From contig JAHRBC010000006.1 of assembly GCA_022702545.1 (NCBI GenBank), positions 3,251,501 to 3,315,500 of the forward strand: a DNA stretch of 64,000 bases, given 5' to 3'. Each line of letters starts with the position of its first letter. The first letter of the stretch is position 1. Below the pieces are notes generated by a model that searched no databases, had not been told where the DNA came from, and saw only the letters and a list, made by a program, of their open reading frames with translations. The stretch is from Phycomyces nitens (taxonomy: Eukaryota; Mucoromycota; Mucoromycetes; Mucorales; Phycomycetaceae). Shown piece by piece: positions 47,601-58,046 of the stretch. The translations under genes and the position numbers were made by a program.

Positions 47601-49765
47601 TGCTTCATAGGAATACATACTTCTGAAGCAGGTACATTACAGAATGTACTGGGTTTGATGGCTTCGTTCTTCTGTATGGCCCCCGAAATGTCTTGGAAAA
47701 AGTGTTGTCTTTCCGATTCAGTTCCATAATTGTTGTTCTCAGGATTATAATAATTATGTGTATCAAAGTTTAAATCTTGAGGTTCTGAGTAGTTCTCTTC
47801 AAATTCTTTAGGGTAACGATAAGCAATTCCCATCATTCGGATATCCAACTTTTCAAATATATCTGTTCCCAACAATATATCAGCTTGGGCTGCTATGTGA
47901 TTAGGGAAATTTACGACTTCAAATTGGTGGGTACAGCGAAATGGAGCATCTCCATACACTACTGACAGTAATTCTGTCTGACCTAATCTCTCAGGATAAT
48001 TGCTACTTTCATGTGCAAAGTTTTTTATCACACCCTGCACTGGAAAGATTTGTTTGTGCGCAAAGTATTTATTAAATGTGTATTGGTTAATACACGTGGT
48101 GTCGGCACCAGAATCGCACATGGCCATGAGCTTGGTTCCCTCTATGACAATAGGTGTCAATAACAATTTGTTGGATGGATTTGTTTCTCCATTAATGTCT
48201 GCCAACTTACAGTCTTCATTGTCGAAGGGGTCAGAGCTCATGGCGTTGCTCATCGCATCTTGAATCTGGTTTCTACCAGGGTGCACAACTCCGCCGCCAC
48301 TGTTGTTCCTGCGGTTGTTATTGTTGTTGTGGTGGTGGTTGTTGTAGGGAGCCTACTTGCTCTTGTTCAAGCCATCAGACGCCAAAATCGTGTTGATGGC
48401 AACGTTTCTTTTGGCTGCCAGGTTCTCTGGTTTTCTTTCCGGGTATACATCAAAGTACGCGGTGCATTTATGACCCCGGAAGTATGAGCCTTTGCAAAAC
48501 TTGCACTTGTGCTCCTCCGGCATTACGGAAACTTGTTGTTTCTGCTGGCTGAACAACGTGGCTCTGAAAGGGTAGTTCTTTGAGCCCAGGTTTCTTGGAG
48601 TACTGACAATTATCCTGGCCTCATCATGGTTGACCATGTCCTTTCTAGTCTTCTTCCCTTGCTTGGCCTGGGTGCAGTTTTCCTCATCGTGATCTGCCTT
48701 ATACCCGCCGTGTGCGCCACAGAAGAGATCGTTGGACTCTCTTGCGAATTTCTATTTGTCCCCTTTGTTATGATGAGGGGCAGACACTCTCTTGGCGGCC
48801 TGGGTTACTTGTTCAACAGTCTTGATGAAGCTGTTGTCTTCTTTGCCCATGCTAAGGTTGTTGAAGATTGGATTGTACCACGATGATGGAAGACGCTTTA
48901 TGAAGATTTCTCCCAGTGTCGTGTCATCACTTCTGAATCCGGCCTTGTTGGCCTCCTTCAAAAAGCGCATGGAGTAGACCTCCACCGATTCCTCCTCGCG
49001 AATTGTCATATATAAGACACTCAGTCTGTTCTTACCCCAGGTGATATTAGAGTTAAATTTCTCCTCCATCGTTTTCTTGGCCTCTGCCCATGATTCTGTC
49101 ATGAACAAAGTCTCCTGGACCCAATGGTGGAAGGTAGTATGGAAGGCCAAGGTCAGTAGTTTCTTCCATCCATTCTTTCCTCCGAATCCAGTCAGGCTTA
49201 AAAAAAGCTCGTATGCCACGGCAAAGGCATCCACGTCTTCATAAACCACTTCTTCCGGGAAATACACCATGTTCATAGCATGAATTTGAAACTTTGGTAT
49301 GTCGTTGAGCGTGTAGACACAGCTCGCCGCTCCCTTGGACTCATGCCCTTCCGCTTCTTCGTTTCCTCTTGCATTGGCCTTCAACATCTCAATGTTTTTC
49401 GAGGCCAACAGGAGATTCAGTCTTGCCATCACTATCTGTGTTCTTTTGTGAAGGTGTTCCTCGGCAATCATGTCTTCCTCGGATTGTAATCCTGGCTGGT
49501 CCATGAAAACCATCATTTCTGAGTGGAGGTTGTTAAGCTCCTGCTCAGTCGACTTGATGTATTCAAGGAACGAAGGTTGTTTGACCTTGTCCTTCTTCTC
49601 AGTCATAATCAACTCCTTTGTAGAAGAGTTGTACTCTTTTGACAATTCTGTCTTGTTGGACAAAATCATCTCGGTCATCTCCACATCCTTAGCAACCGAT
49701 AGCTGAGCTACCTGGTTGTTGAGTGCAGATTCAGCAATATCATTGGTTTCACAATGGTTGGCCAT
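44601..49765 (-). pseudogene. Gag-Pol polyprotein of chromovirus B, six in-frame stops
   Basis: One frame runs from ATG 49765 (MANHCETNDIAESALNNQ) with domains in the usual order. Gag is followed by a zinc-binding CKFC..GHKC, an aspartic protease (MCDSGADTT), reverse transcriptase (FSKLDLKNAYH, then SYIDDCILFS), RNase H (YMQTDASLYG), integrase (HKMGHF...CIPC zinc domain and DLAGPF core) and a chromodomain (FLVKWKGLGERENSWIP). Stops are TAG 48752, TAG 48353, TGA 47519, TGA 47477, TAG 46901 and TGA 46460. All are in that single frame and no indel is needed until the end. At 44732-44738 an A7 run (minus strand) appears shifted. The alternative frame continues to 44601 and adds a second RKRGRP AT-hook after the first. 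Confidence 0.9.
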
Positions 49766-49821
49766 TTGACAGAATTTTCTTCTCTTTTATGGTAAAAAAA
49801 AAATATACAAATTGAAAAAAG

Positions 49822-50046
49822 TGTAGCAAAATTATTAAAACACGATAAGTCAATTTTACTTGATATTTATTTTTAAAGTAAAAGAGAAACTAAAACTCTG
49901 TCTGTTGTAGGATTTGCGTATAAATGCTTGACTGGGTGTTAATAGGGCTTTAGATCTTAGTGTAACTTAAATCTACTTGAGTAGATTTTGTTACCTAGCT
50001 TTTGTTAAGCCAATTTGTAATAGTATTTAAAGGTGGTTTTACCACA
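49822..50046 (-). repeat. 5' LTR of chromovirus B
   Basis: 225 bp, TG...CA ends, matching the split copy at 38864-38928 plus 44319-44478 at every position I compared. Followed by the CTTTT target duplication. Confidence 0.95.
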
Positions 50047-50051
50047 CTTTT

Positions 50052-50720
50052 CTTCGGACTGGTCCGGCCTCCGACCCCTCCTAGGCCTGTTCCGGGCCCT
50101 TGGTCCGGCTTCATGATCAAAACCGAATCTCTCCACCACACACGTGTCACAACAATGACGCGTGTTGAGTTTGTTGTGATGTGAAAACGAGTCAGAAAAT
50201 ATAATAAATTAAATACCACTCGTTGACAATAACGATGGTGCGATAGAGATAGACAATAACGGGGTAGAAACCGAAATTGGACAGCAAGAAACGGACAAGA
50301 GAAAGAAAAGGTGAAAATATGAATAGAGATATATAACTTCGCTCGGGACAGTTGAATATATTCTTGACAGCAATGGAAACAGGGAGGAAGAGATATAATA
50401 GGAGAGGGGAACTAGATAATTTCACTCAGGACAATTACTAAAGTTGACAGCAAGGTACTGGGAAGATACAGATTTGGACGAAAAAGGGAATTGGATGAAA
50501 AGAAAAATCAATCTTGGCACAGGTATGACTAGGAATTTCTATACAAGACAATTCACTAGTTCAGAGACGGAAATTAAGAGAGAGGTAACTGATAATGTTT
50601 ATTGATTGAAATTTTGGTCTCTTATATAGACTTCGTAAAATGTTACTTAGTGATAAATGGTGAATTGATTAATAATAAAATATAGGAATTGGGTGTGTGA
50701 ATGAAAAATAGAACAGTATA
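50052..50720. other. Unassigned repeat-like sequence between elements B and Plavaka
   Basis: The first 110 bp are GC-rich, unlike everything around them (several CCGG-rich blocks). The rest contains degenerate repeated phrases such as GACAGTTGAATATATTCTTG and GACAATTACTAAAGTTGAC, each followed by ACAGCAA, and ends with a TATATAG promoter-like block near 50620. It may be an LTR of another family, but I cannot pair it with a partner. Confidence 0.35.
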
Positions 50721-50732
50721 CACTGCAAAAAT
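50721..50732. repeat. Left terminal inverted repeat of the Plavaka element
   Basis: CACTGCAAAAAT, preceded by the target duplication ATA. Confidence 0.85.
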
Positions 50733-50950
50733 TGGTCAGTTTCACATATCTCAAAGAATATTAATTATACGTGAAAGAAAAGATAAAATTAAAGATCAGA
50801 TGTTTTTTGGTAGTTTAGACATATAGCAAAACGTTTTGTCAATGTAATTGGCTATAAAACATGTGTAGCATAAGAAATGAATACTAAGTCCAAATATATA
50901 AAATAAACTTTGCCTTGTATCCCTCTTCTTTACTGTAAAATCTTTTAATT

Positions 50951-53900
50951 ATGGCTCCTAACCGAAGTTCAAGAAATACAGTCGAGTGCAGATGTTCTGT
51001 TTGCAAGAACAAACTGGGAGGCTTTAACATTATATCCTCTCAAACATTCAAACGACATATGAGAATAGAAGAAACAAAGAAAAACCTTCTCAGTCATAGG
51101 AGTAAGAAAGCTAATATAATTTTATTTTCCCAGTAAAATAACAAGTATAATATAGTATTTAATGAAGACAGAATCGAAATGATTCATGAAACATCTGAGG
51201 CCGTTGATAAACATGAACAGTTTTTTGATGCTGAAGAATATGAAATTGAAAATGAAGGTGAATTTGATAATAGAAATAAATTTATTTTTTATTTTTCTTT
51301 ACTAATTTTTATTTTAATATTTGGATAAAGATGAGGCAGCACCAGCACAGATAAGGAACCTACCTTTTTCCGAAGCTGACACCATGTTTGGTGTTGATGG
51401 AGATGACTGTGTTCATGAGAGCATCTCTGAGAATGAAGAAGATGAGGAAGAAAGTGAAGATAGTGATGATGAGGTGGCAATTTTTGGTGAAGGTATGGAT
51501 ATCGTGAATTAATATTGACCCCTGATAAATAGAATTATATGAGCTAATTTTCATTTTTTACACAAAAGATTTTTCTTTGGACCCACAACCAAAGTTGAAT
51601 TTCATCCACCATTTCATTGTCACCACCATTGCCCTATTTGTATCCTTGTACGTTGTTGATGAAGGAGCAGTTATCTTGGTTGCCATTATCAACAAGATTC
51701 TTGAAATATTCCAGGATCCATTTCGTCTTCCTTTGAGTGTTCCTGGTCTCAAGCAATTGGCAGGTTATGGCAATTTGACAAGTGGGATAAAAAAGTATGT
51801 TGCATGCAGTGAATGCCATACAATCTATGATATTGGTGTATCTGTTCCTTTGTCTTGTACATCAATCAAGTTTGGCGGCAGCTCTTTGTGTTCCAATCCG
51901 TTGTTCAAGTCTGGATCTGAGTCACGAATCCCAAAGAGAACATACGTATACCACTCTGTCATAGACTCATTGAAAAAGTTTTTTCATCGCCCAGGATTTG
52001 AAGATGCAATCAATTCATGGAATCGTGGGCCAAAAGTAGATGGAGTATTGTTTGACATTTATGATGGTATCATGTGGAATGAATTCCAGGACATTGATGG
52101 CTTCCCATTTGTTGACACTGACCGATCTCTCATGTTGACCTTGAATATCGACTGGTTCCAGCCATTTGATGGTGTTACCTACTCTTGTGGAGCGATTTAT
52201 CTTGCCATCAACAACCTTCCTCGGGAGATTAGGTTCAAAAAGGAGAATACAATTCTTGTTGGATTAATGCCAGGGCCAAAGGAAGCAAAGACATCAGAGA
52301 TAAACAGCTATCTCCAACCTCTTGTTGATGAGTTGCAAAGTCTTTACAAGGGTGTCAAAATCCAAACCCACCAATGTCCAAATGGTATAACAATCCGCGC
52401 TGCTCTCTTCATGGTTGCCTGTGATATCCCTGCCGCAAGGAAAGTATGTGGATTTACATCCCATACAAGTACAAATGCATGCCATAAGTGCAAACGCCAA
52501 TTCTCCCGGTTAGCTGGAACGAGTTCTGTCAATTATTCTGGATTTGACTTCTCAAAGTAGCTCCTTCGCACTAAGAATGATAATTGTAAGGATGCTGAGG
52601 TCTGGAGAAATGCAACCACTAAGACTGAGAGACATCGTCTTGAAGTTGAAAATGGTGTTCGCTGGTCCAAACTGCATCGTCTTGAGTACTTTGATGCTGT
52701 CCGCTGCACCATTATAGATCCAATGCACAACCTTTTCTTGGGAACTGCTAAGCGAATGATGGAAAAATGGGTTGAAGATGGAATAATTGACTCCAAAAAA
52801 CTCATCTCTATGCAAAACATGGTTAAAAATATGGTACTGCCACCTGATTACACACCACTAAAGACAAAGATTGCAAAAGGATTTCCTTTCATGAAGGCTG
52901 ATGAGTGGAAGTCGTGGTGCCTTGTGTATTCTCCTGTTGTCCTGAAAGATCTACTCCCGCCAAAAATGTTTGAAAATTGGATATTCTTTGTCAATGCATG
53001 CCGTTTACTCATCAAGCCCAACATCACTGAAGACGAAATCGACAATGCTCATGAATATCTACAAAATTTTTGCCAAGGCTGTGAGAATCTTTATGATCTT
53101 GATCTTCTTTCACCGAATATGCACCTTCATCTTCATTTACATCAGACAGTTCAAGACTTTGGCCCTGTTTATGGTTACTGGCTTTTTGGCTTTGAGAGAT
53201 ACAATAGTATCCTCAAAAACATCCAGACAAACAGGAAAACTGGATTTGAATGGACATACATGAAGAGATTTGTTGAAGAAGTTCACAAAGAAGATTTTGC
53301 GCGGAATATACTTGAGTCTGCTAATGCACATGGTTATCTGGATATTTTCAAGAAATTGTTAAAAACTGAGACTCGTTCAGTAATCCCGCCCAGTCAACCT
53401 CATGCATTCTCCTTGTCTGATTTCATAAATGCCGCATACAACACAACATCTTCTATCAAAGGCAATGAATCTCTTCCACCATCTGTATTTCCTCTTAGAA
53501 CAAAGCCTTTGTCACCAATGCCAAGTCCTGATTATGATTGTCTTGTTGAACATTACCAAGTGGTCTATAATGACAGGTCAATCTCAAGTTGCAAAATCAA
53601 CATGGACAGTTCTGCTTTTGTCAACGATTGGATTGTCATGCTGAAGTCTATCAACATTCTTGGCCAAGTATTCAAAGGCAATCATGGTAACAAACGTGGA
53701 TCATACATTCAGGCATTGTTTGTGGAGGACAAAACAAATGTAATCTATGGATATATTGGAGAAATCCAATATATTTTTGTGCACACATTTAGTCCAGCAT
53801 CCTTATCAACTGAATACCACAACCCCCAGCATACCTTTGCCTTTGTTAAATGGTATAAAACAACATCTGATAGGACTAGAGAAATGGAAGGCATTGAGAT

Positions 53901-54048
53901 CCACAAAAGCGAGTTTTCAAGAGTTGATTTTCAAAGTATCCTACCTATGCACCGAATTCTCATGCCAGTTGCAATTGTTGATTACCAGCCATTAAGCAAG
54001 ATTAGCAAAAAACTTGTAGTTCCATTGCCACGCAAAATTTATACTTAG
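50951..54048 (+). pseudogene. Plavaka transposase, four exons, one in-frame TAG
   Basis: Exons 50951-51101, 51156-51257, 51331-51492 and 51569-54048 join in phase to about 964 codons. The N-terminus has a CXC..C zinc-like motif (VECRCSVCKNKLGG) and a conserved SSQTFKRHMR. A very acidic linker and a hydrophobic segment near residue 150 follow. The catalytic core shows the first Asp in LTLNIDWFQPF (about 52150), the second in ACDIPAARKVCGF (about 52423) with HKCKRQF, the IDPMHNLFLGTAKRMM block, and the Glu in FGFERYNSILKN (about 53194). A TAG at 52558 interrupts the frame between the second and third catalytic residues. Upstream and downstream are in the same frame, so a single substitution (for example TGG to TAG) explains it. 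The enzyme would cut at the CACTG ends. Confidence 0.88.
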
Positions 54049-54141
54049 CTTTTAATATATTTATCTATTGGTCAAAACTCTTCAGCTATATTTACAATTT
54101 GCAGTTGATATAAAATATAGAGAGAAAAAGAAAAAATATAT

Positions 54142-55365
54142 TTATTCATCTCTAATTGACCAGGGAGGCAAGATGGTGGACAGAGAAGTGGGGACAGAGA
54201 CAACTTTAACTCCTCTTTGGATTCTAGGGGTCTTTGGTTTTGACTTTGACTGCCCCTTTCTCAAGTCACGGTCTTTAGAAATGCAATCAATTATTGCCAA
54301 GAGTCTGTTTAACTGTTTTTGTCATTAGTTTTAACTTGTGCTGCAACAAATACAAATTGAAAATAATTACCTCATCACTTCTCCAACTGGGGCAAGCAAT
54401 CTTTACAACCTTCAGGCTGACACCTTCACCAAAATCCTCAACACCTGATTCACCATCTGACATGACCTCTTTTCGAAGAACATTGAGATATGCCATCTCA
54501 TGAGCATTTCCTTCTTTTGGACCCATCTCAGCATCTATGATCTCCCAGTTGGTCTCATAGGTAATAATGCGGCGATTAAGAATCTGTTAATATTTTTAGA
54601 ATATAAGATAACCATGTACATTAATATTTTTCTTATAATTACCTCTCTCATTCGGCTATTGATGTGTGCATTATGCTTCTTGATAATGCCTGCCTCCTCT
54701 GACATGTTAACACTTCGGTAGAAGGTCTTGTAGTTGTTTTTGATTTTAGCAACTACCATACTTGGCCAAAATCCAGCAGCACGAGGCTGTGAGAGTATAT
54801 ATTCTCTCAGATATTTGACAATCTTGACATTGTCCTGATGATCAATCCATTGATCAGTATTCCATTTTCTCCTGGCTTCATTCTCAGCAATCTCAATGGG
54901 ATCGTTGGACTTTAAGTCCCTTATCCACATTTTCTCATGGATCAAGTCCTGTATATTTTTATTAGATTATATATTATTATACTCTGTCAAGATTATCTAT
55001 ACCAAAATGATCGCACTCATCTGACTCTCACTGAGAGAAGGCTGAGCAGGAACAGAAGGAGAGATAGTTGCTGGCAAAACTGGGCCAGCAGGTGCTCCAT
55101 TAAAAACACCATTGGCATGAGCATTCATGAACATGCTCACTGTGTTTGCTGAGCTAGCCTGCATGTCATACATCTTTCTAAGCTGGTGACTCATCGATGC
55201 CATCTGTCCAGAGAGTTCTTTATATCCCTCATCATCATTTCTGACTGTCTCAGATCTTGGGGCAAGTCTGCGGCGTTTTGGCTGATTACCTGCCCCCTGG
55301 GAAGAACTGCCAGGCTGTTCATTAGCATTTGATCTGCGATTAGAGTTTCTTGAGCTAGAAGACAT
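54142..55365 (-). CDS. Plavaka-associated protein of unknown function (family P)
   Basis: Exons 55365-55003, 54948-54643, 54583-54371 and 54312-54142 join with all introns (54, 59 and 58 nt) in phase 0, giving 350 residues and no stop. Exon 1 encodes a Ser/Asn/Arg-rich basic N-terminus (QPKRRRLAPRSE, a likely nuclear signal) and a helical MASMSHQLRKMYDMQASS. Exon 2 contains NDPIEIAENEARRKW, IVKYLREYIL and VVAKIKNNYKTFYRS. Exon 3 contains ILNRRIITYETNWEII and EVMSDGESGVEDFGE, ending ACPSWRSDE. Exon 4 is basic, ending STILPPWSIRDE. The gene is convergent with the transposase (94 bp between stops). A homologue with the same exon plan lies at 62976. By position it could be a DNA-binding or assembly partner like TnpA of plant CACTA elements, but no domain proves this. 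Confidence 0.8.
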
Positions 55366-55775
55366 TTTCTATATGTATTTTATAAATATAACAATATATG
55401 AATATATTAAAATATTATATTTTGCCTATTCAGCATATAAATACATACGAAGCAAAATACAGTTATTGGTAAAGATATTTAGAAAATAAAAAGGGGACAG
55501 ACTACAATATGCTTATTGAAAATATTTTTATTATAATTTACATTTTTAATCAGTGCTGTAAGATCAGCTGTATTAATCTATTTTGGTCTGTAAAACTGGG
55601 TCCCAGTATATACGACTCATGGTAACCTCAAATAAATTTCAAATAATATATTCTCCTTTTCCTTTTCTTTCCTATTTATTTTATTTTTCAATACCCTGGT
55701 AAGTTATTATTTTTTAAACATGTTGTTTATATCGTCAAGTATATTATATTAACTACTGATATATTATTAATATAG

Positions 55776-56282
55776 TATAATATGCTCTTCTTTTATGACA
55801 AAGGTAAATATAATATCATGATAAACTATATGTTTACTAATTATTCATTTAAAAGATTCACGGCTTTCTGATATTTCAAAATGATATTGATGATAATATA
55901 CATGGTAAATATAAAAAGATCGTTATATTTTCTCTTATTAATTTATTATTTTTTAGTTGAACATATTGCAATCCATGTTCTGTATTTTGTTTTTATCCCG
56001 CAACTCTCAATATGTAAGCAAACATCTTGTATAAGCTCTTACTATTTGCCAAATACTACTTTAGTTATCACATTTTATATCTGCAATCTGGAATAAATAT
56101 TTTTCTATGATTGCATATAGCTTTATGGGTAAATACAAAATGAAAAATATGGATTATTTTAAAAATTAATATCTGTTACTTCTTTTATCACAGATATATA
56201 AATATCTATTCACAAGAAACTCTCCTGCTTTATTTGTCTTTTACAAGGAGTACCTACCCATACTGTGTCTATATATCAAAAG
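55776..56282 (+). pseudogene. Possible third, intron-rich unit in the right arm of the Plavaka element
   Basis: Exon-sized blocks 55776-55803, 55856-55904, 55957-56013, 56065-56128 and 56194-56282 are separated by blocks of 51-65 nt beginning GTAAAT or GTAAGC and ending TTTAG, AAAAG or CACAG. Two phase-consistent readings exist. One contains LNILQSMFCILFLSRNSQY, the other HVEHIAIHVLYFVFIP, and each has only two stops. It reads away from family P and toward the terminal repeat. A unit in the same relative position lies in the second element. The product is not recognised. Confidence 0.35.
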
Positions 56283-56805
56283 GTATACTATATAGATGAG
56301 TAATATTTTTGAAATCTAGGTCTAGAACAAAATTCTAAATAATATTCTCCTAAAAATAAAAATAATAAAATAAACTATTCATAAATGATTTTCCATAAAA
56401 ATATTTATAAAAAGTGTGAGAACTATGTAGCTGTTCAATAAGAAGCTGTTATTATAGTGACAGTTAAAATATAGTCCAATAAAATGCCACCATTGATACG
56501 TGAAATAAAACATTTGCGCGTTTCTATAATCTTTAAACCATTGTTTTCTTGATTCTTAAAAGAAAACAAAAATGCAACGTTATACAAGAACATCTGTTTT
56601 TTTTTAAAAAAAAAAGTAATTTATAGTCAGTTTGTGTATGGTAATACTATAGTTCTTTATGAGAGTGTTTCCATCCTTAGGATAAATAAAAGAATTATAG
56701 GTAGAAATAATATCTGTCTGAATAGTAAAATATTACTCAAAGTCTGGGTAAAATCTTTTATTTCACTCAGAATTTCATATTATTTTACATATGTAAAAGG
56801 AACAT

Positions 56806-56817
56806 ATTTTTGCAGTG
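56806..56817. repeat. Right terminal inverted repeat of the Plavaka element
   Basis: Inverted copy of CACTGCAAAAAT, followed by ATA. Confidence 0.85.
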
Positions 56818-56911
56818 ATATGAGATAATGGATAAGGATAATAATGACTTTGGGGGGAGAGGTATGAGATGATAAGACAAAATAAGATATGATAGTATGA
56901 GAAAATGGGAT

Positions 56912-57063
56912 ATTCATGTGTCGAAATAAATTTCTAACAGAATTGATTGAGACACTCCAATAAAATTATGAAATATGATTTGCTTTATCTTCTTTTTATT
57001 TAAAGTCAGCGAAAGTTAACCGTAATAAATTGAATCTAATTGTCTTAATAATATAATTGATCT
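56912..57063. repeat. Left inverted terminal repeat of the DIRS element
   Basis: Begins ATTCATGTGTCGAAATAAAT. Inverted copies at 60992-61062 and 61141-61245. Confidence 0.9.
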
Positions 57064-57093
57064 TCTTTTTCGCTCGGTCAGCACCGCAAAACT

Positions 57094-58046
57094 ATGGACT
57101 CCACAATTACTCCCGAACTTGTTGCTGCCATGCAACAACGCCTACTTCAACTCGAACTCTTGGCCACTCAGACTCAACCTTCAGCAGAGTCTCCGTCTCT
57201 TTTTCCTCCTACGACGGATAATACTATGACGGACGATGGAGATAGGGTTGCTACCCTACATTCTCTTGGTACTCGACCATCGTTCACTTGGACACCTCCA
57301 ACCTTCTTACAGGAGGTACTTTCTCTTGATTCTCCCTTGTTCCCTACGACTTCACTATCCGATGTCGACCGCCGTACCTTGATTGATCAATATCCCCATA
57401 TTGACGGCCTTCAATACCAACCACCAGACACCGTTCCCATTGCGGCTCGAAAAATGAATCGTTCTCAATCGAAGCAGGACATGTCGTTGAAACGACTGCA
57501 GTATTTGCTTTCGGGTGTCTTCCGTCCCTGGACGTTTTGAGTCTTGAAATCAGCAAGGACACAAACAATGAGAACGTTCAATGCTACCTCTACATGCTTA
57601 AGGATTGCCGCTCTCTGCTACTTAATGTCTCTGCCCAACTCAATGAGATGCGTACCACCCTCGCCTTTCAAGCTATTAATCCGGGTTTTACGGCCCCCAC
57701 TGCTAACCAAGGGAACACATATACAATTTCCCCGACCGACTTCCAATCTGCTTTGGTTCAACAGACTACCACCTCGCAAGCCATCAGAAATGCTAGCAAC
57801 CTTCGTTCCAAGCGACGACCCTTTCACAACAATTCCAATCACTCTACCCCACCTCAACCCCAGCAGTTTTTTCGATCAGGTCCGTCCTCTCAGCAGGGCG
57901 GTTACAACAACATGTCCCACAACCAATCCAAGTCTCACAACGCCGGCAACACAGGCAACACAGGCAACACCAACAGCCAACAGTACAACCAGCACAACAG
58001 CAACAAACCACGGAACAACACCAATCCCTTTCGCCAACAACAGTAA
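57094..58046 (+). pseudogene. Gag-like protein of the DIRS element, one frameshift
   Basis: The first frame starts at ATG 57094 (MDSTITPELVAAMQQRL) and meets TGA at 57538. The second frame takes over there (DVLSLEISKDTNNENVQ) and ends at 58046. Both parts together (about 317 codons) match the size of DIRS gag, so one base appears to be missing in the C-run at about 57528. The C-terminus is Asn/Gln/Ser-rich with Arg (nucleic-acid binding by composition), including a short GNT tandem near 57953. Confidence 0.75.

Larger units (their letters stand above)
38864..50046 (-). mobile_element. Chromovirus B (Ty3/Gypsy), host of a nested element
   Basis: A complete LTR retrotransposon on the minus strand with 225-bp LTRs (TGTAGC...CCACA on the plus strand). 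It is flanked by the 5-bp duplication CTTTT (38859-38863 and 50047-50051). The 3' LTR is split by chromovirus A into 38864-38928 and 44319-44478. The 5' LTR is 49822-50046. The two LTRs look identical by eye. A polypurine tract (CTGGGGGGAG on the minus strand) abuts the 3' LTR. No tRNA-complementary primer site is evident behind the 5' LTR. The internal frame is described separately. Confidence 0.95.
50721..56817 (+). mobile_element. Plavaka-type CACTA DNA transposon
   Basis: The ends are CACTGCAAAAAT at 50721 and its inverted copy at 56806-56817, with looser similarity for about 40 bp inward (TTTCACATAT against TTTTACATAT). The 3-bp sequence ATA precedes the left end (50718-50720) and follows the right end (56818-56820), the target-duplication size typical of CACTA elements. 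Inside are a transposase gene on the plus strand, a convergent four-exon gene on the minus strand and a 1.45-kb right arm with a possible third unit. Apart from one nonsense codon in the transposase the copy looks complete. Confidence 0.9.

Noticed and set aside
49800..49821. tRNA primer-binding site behind the LTRs of A and B
   Set aside because: The sequence after each 5' LTR is T-rich and matches no tRNA 3' end that I can recognise, so no site is annotated.
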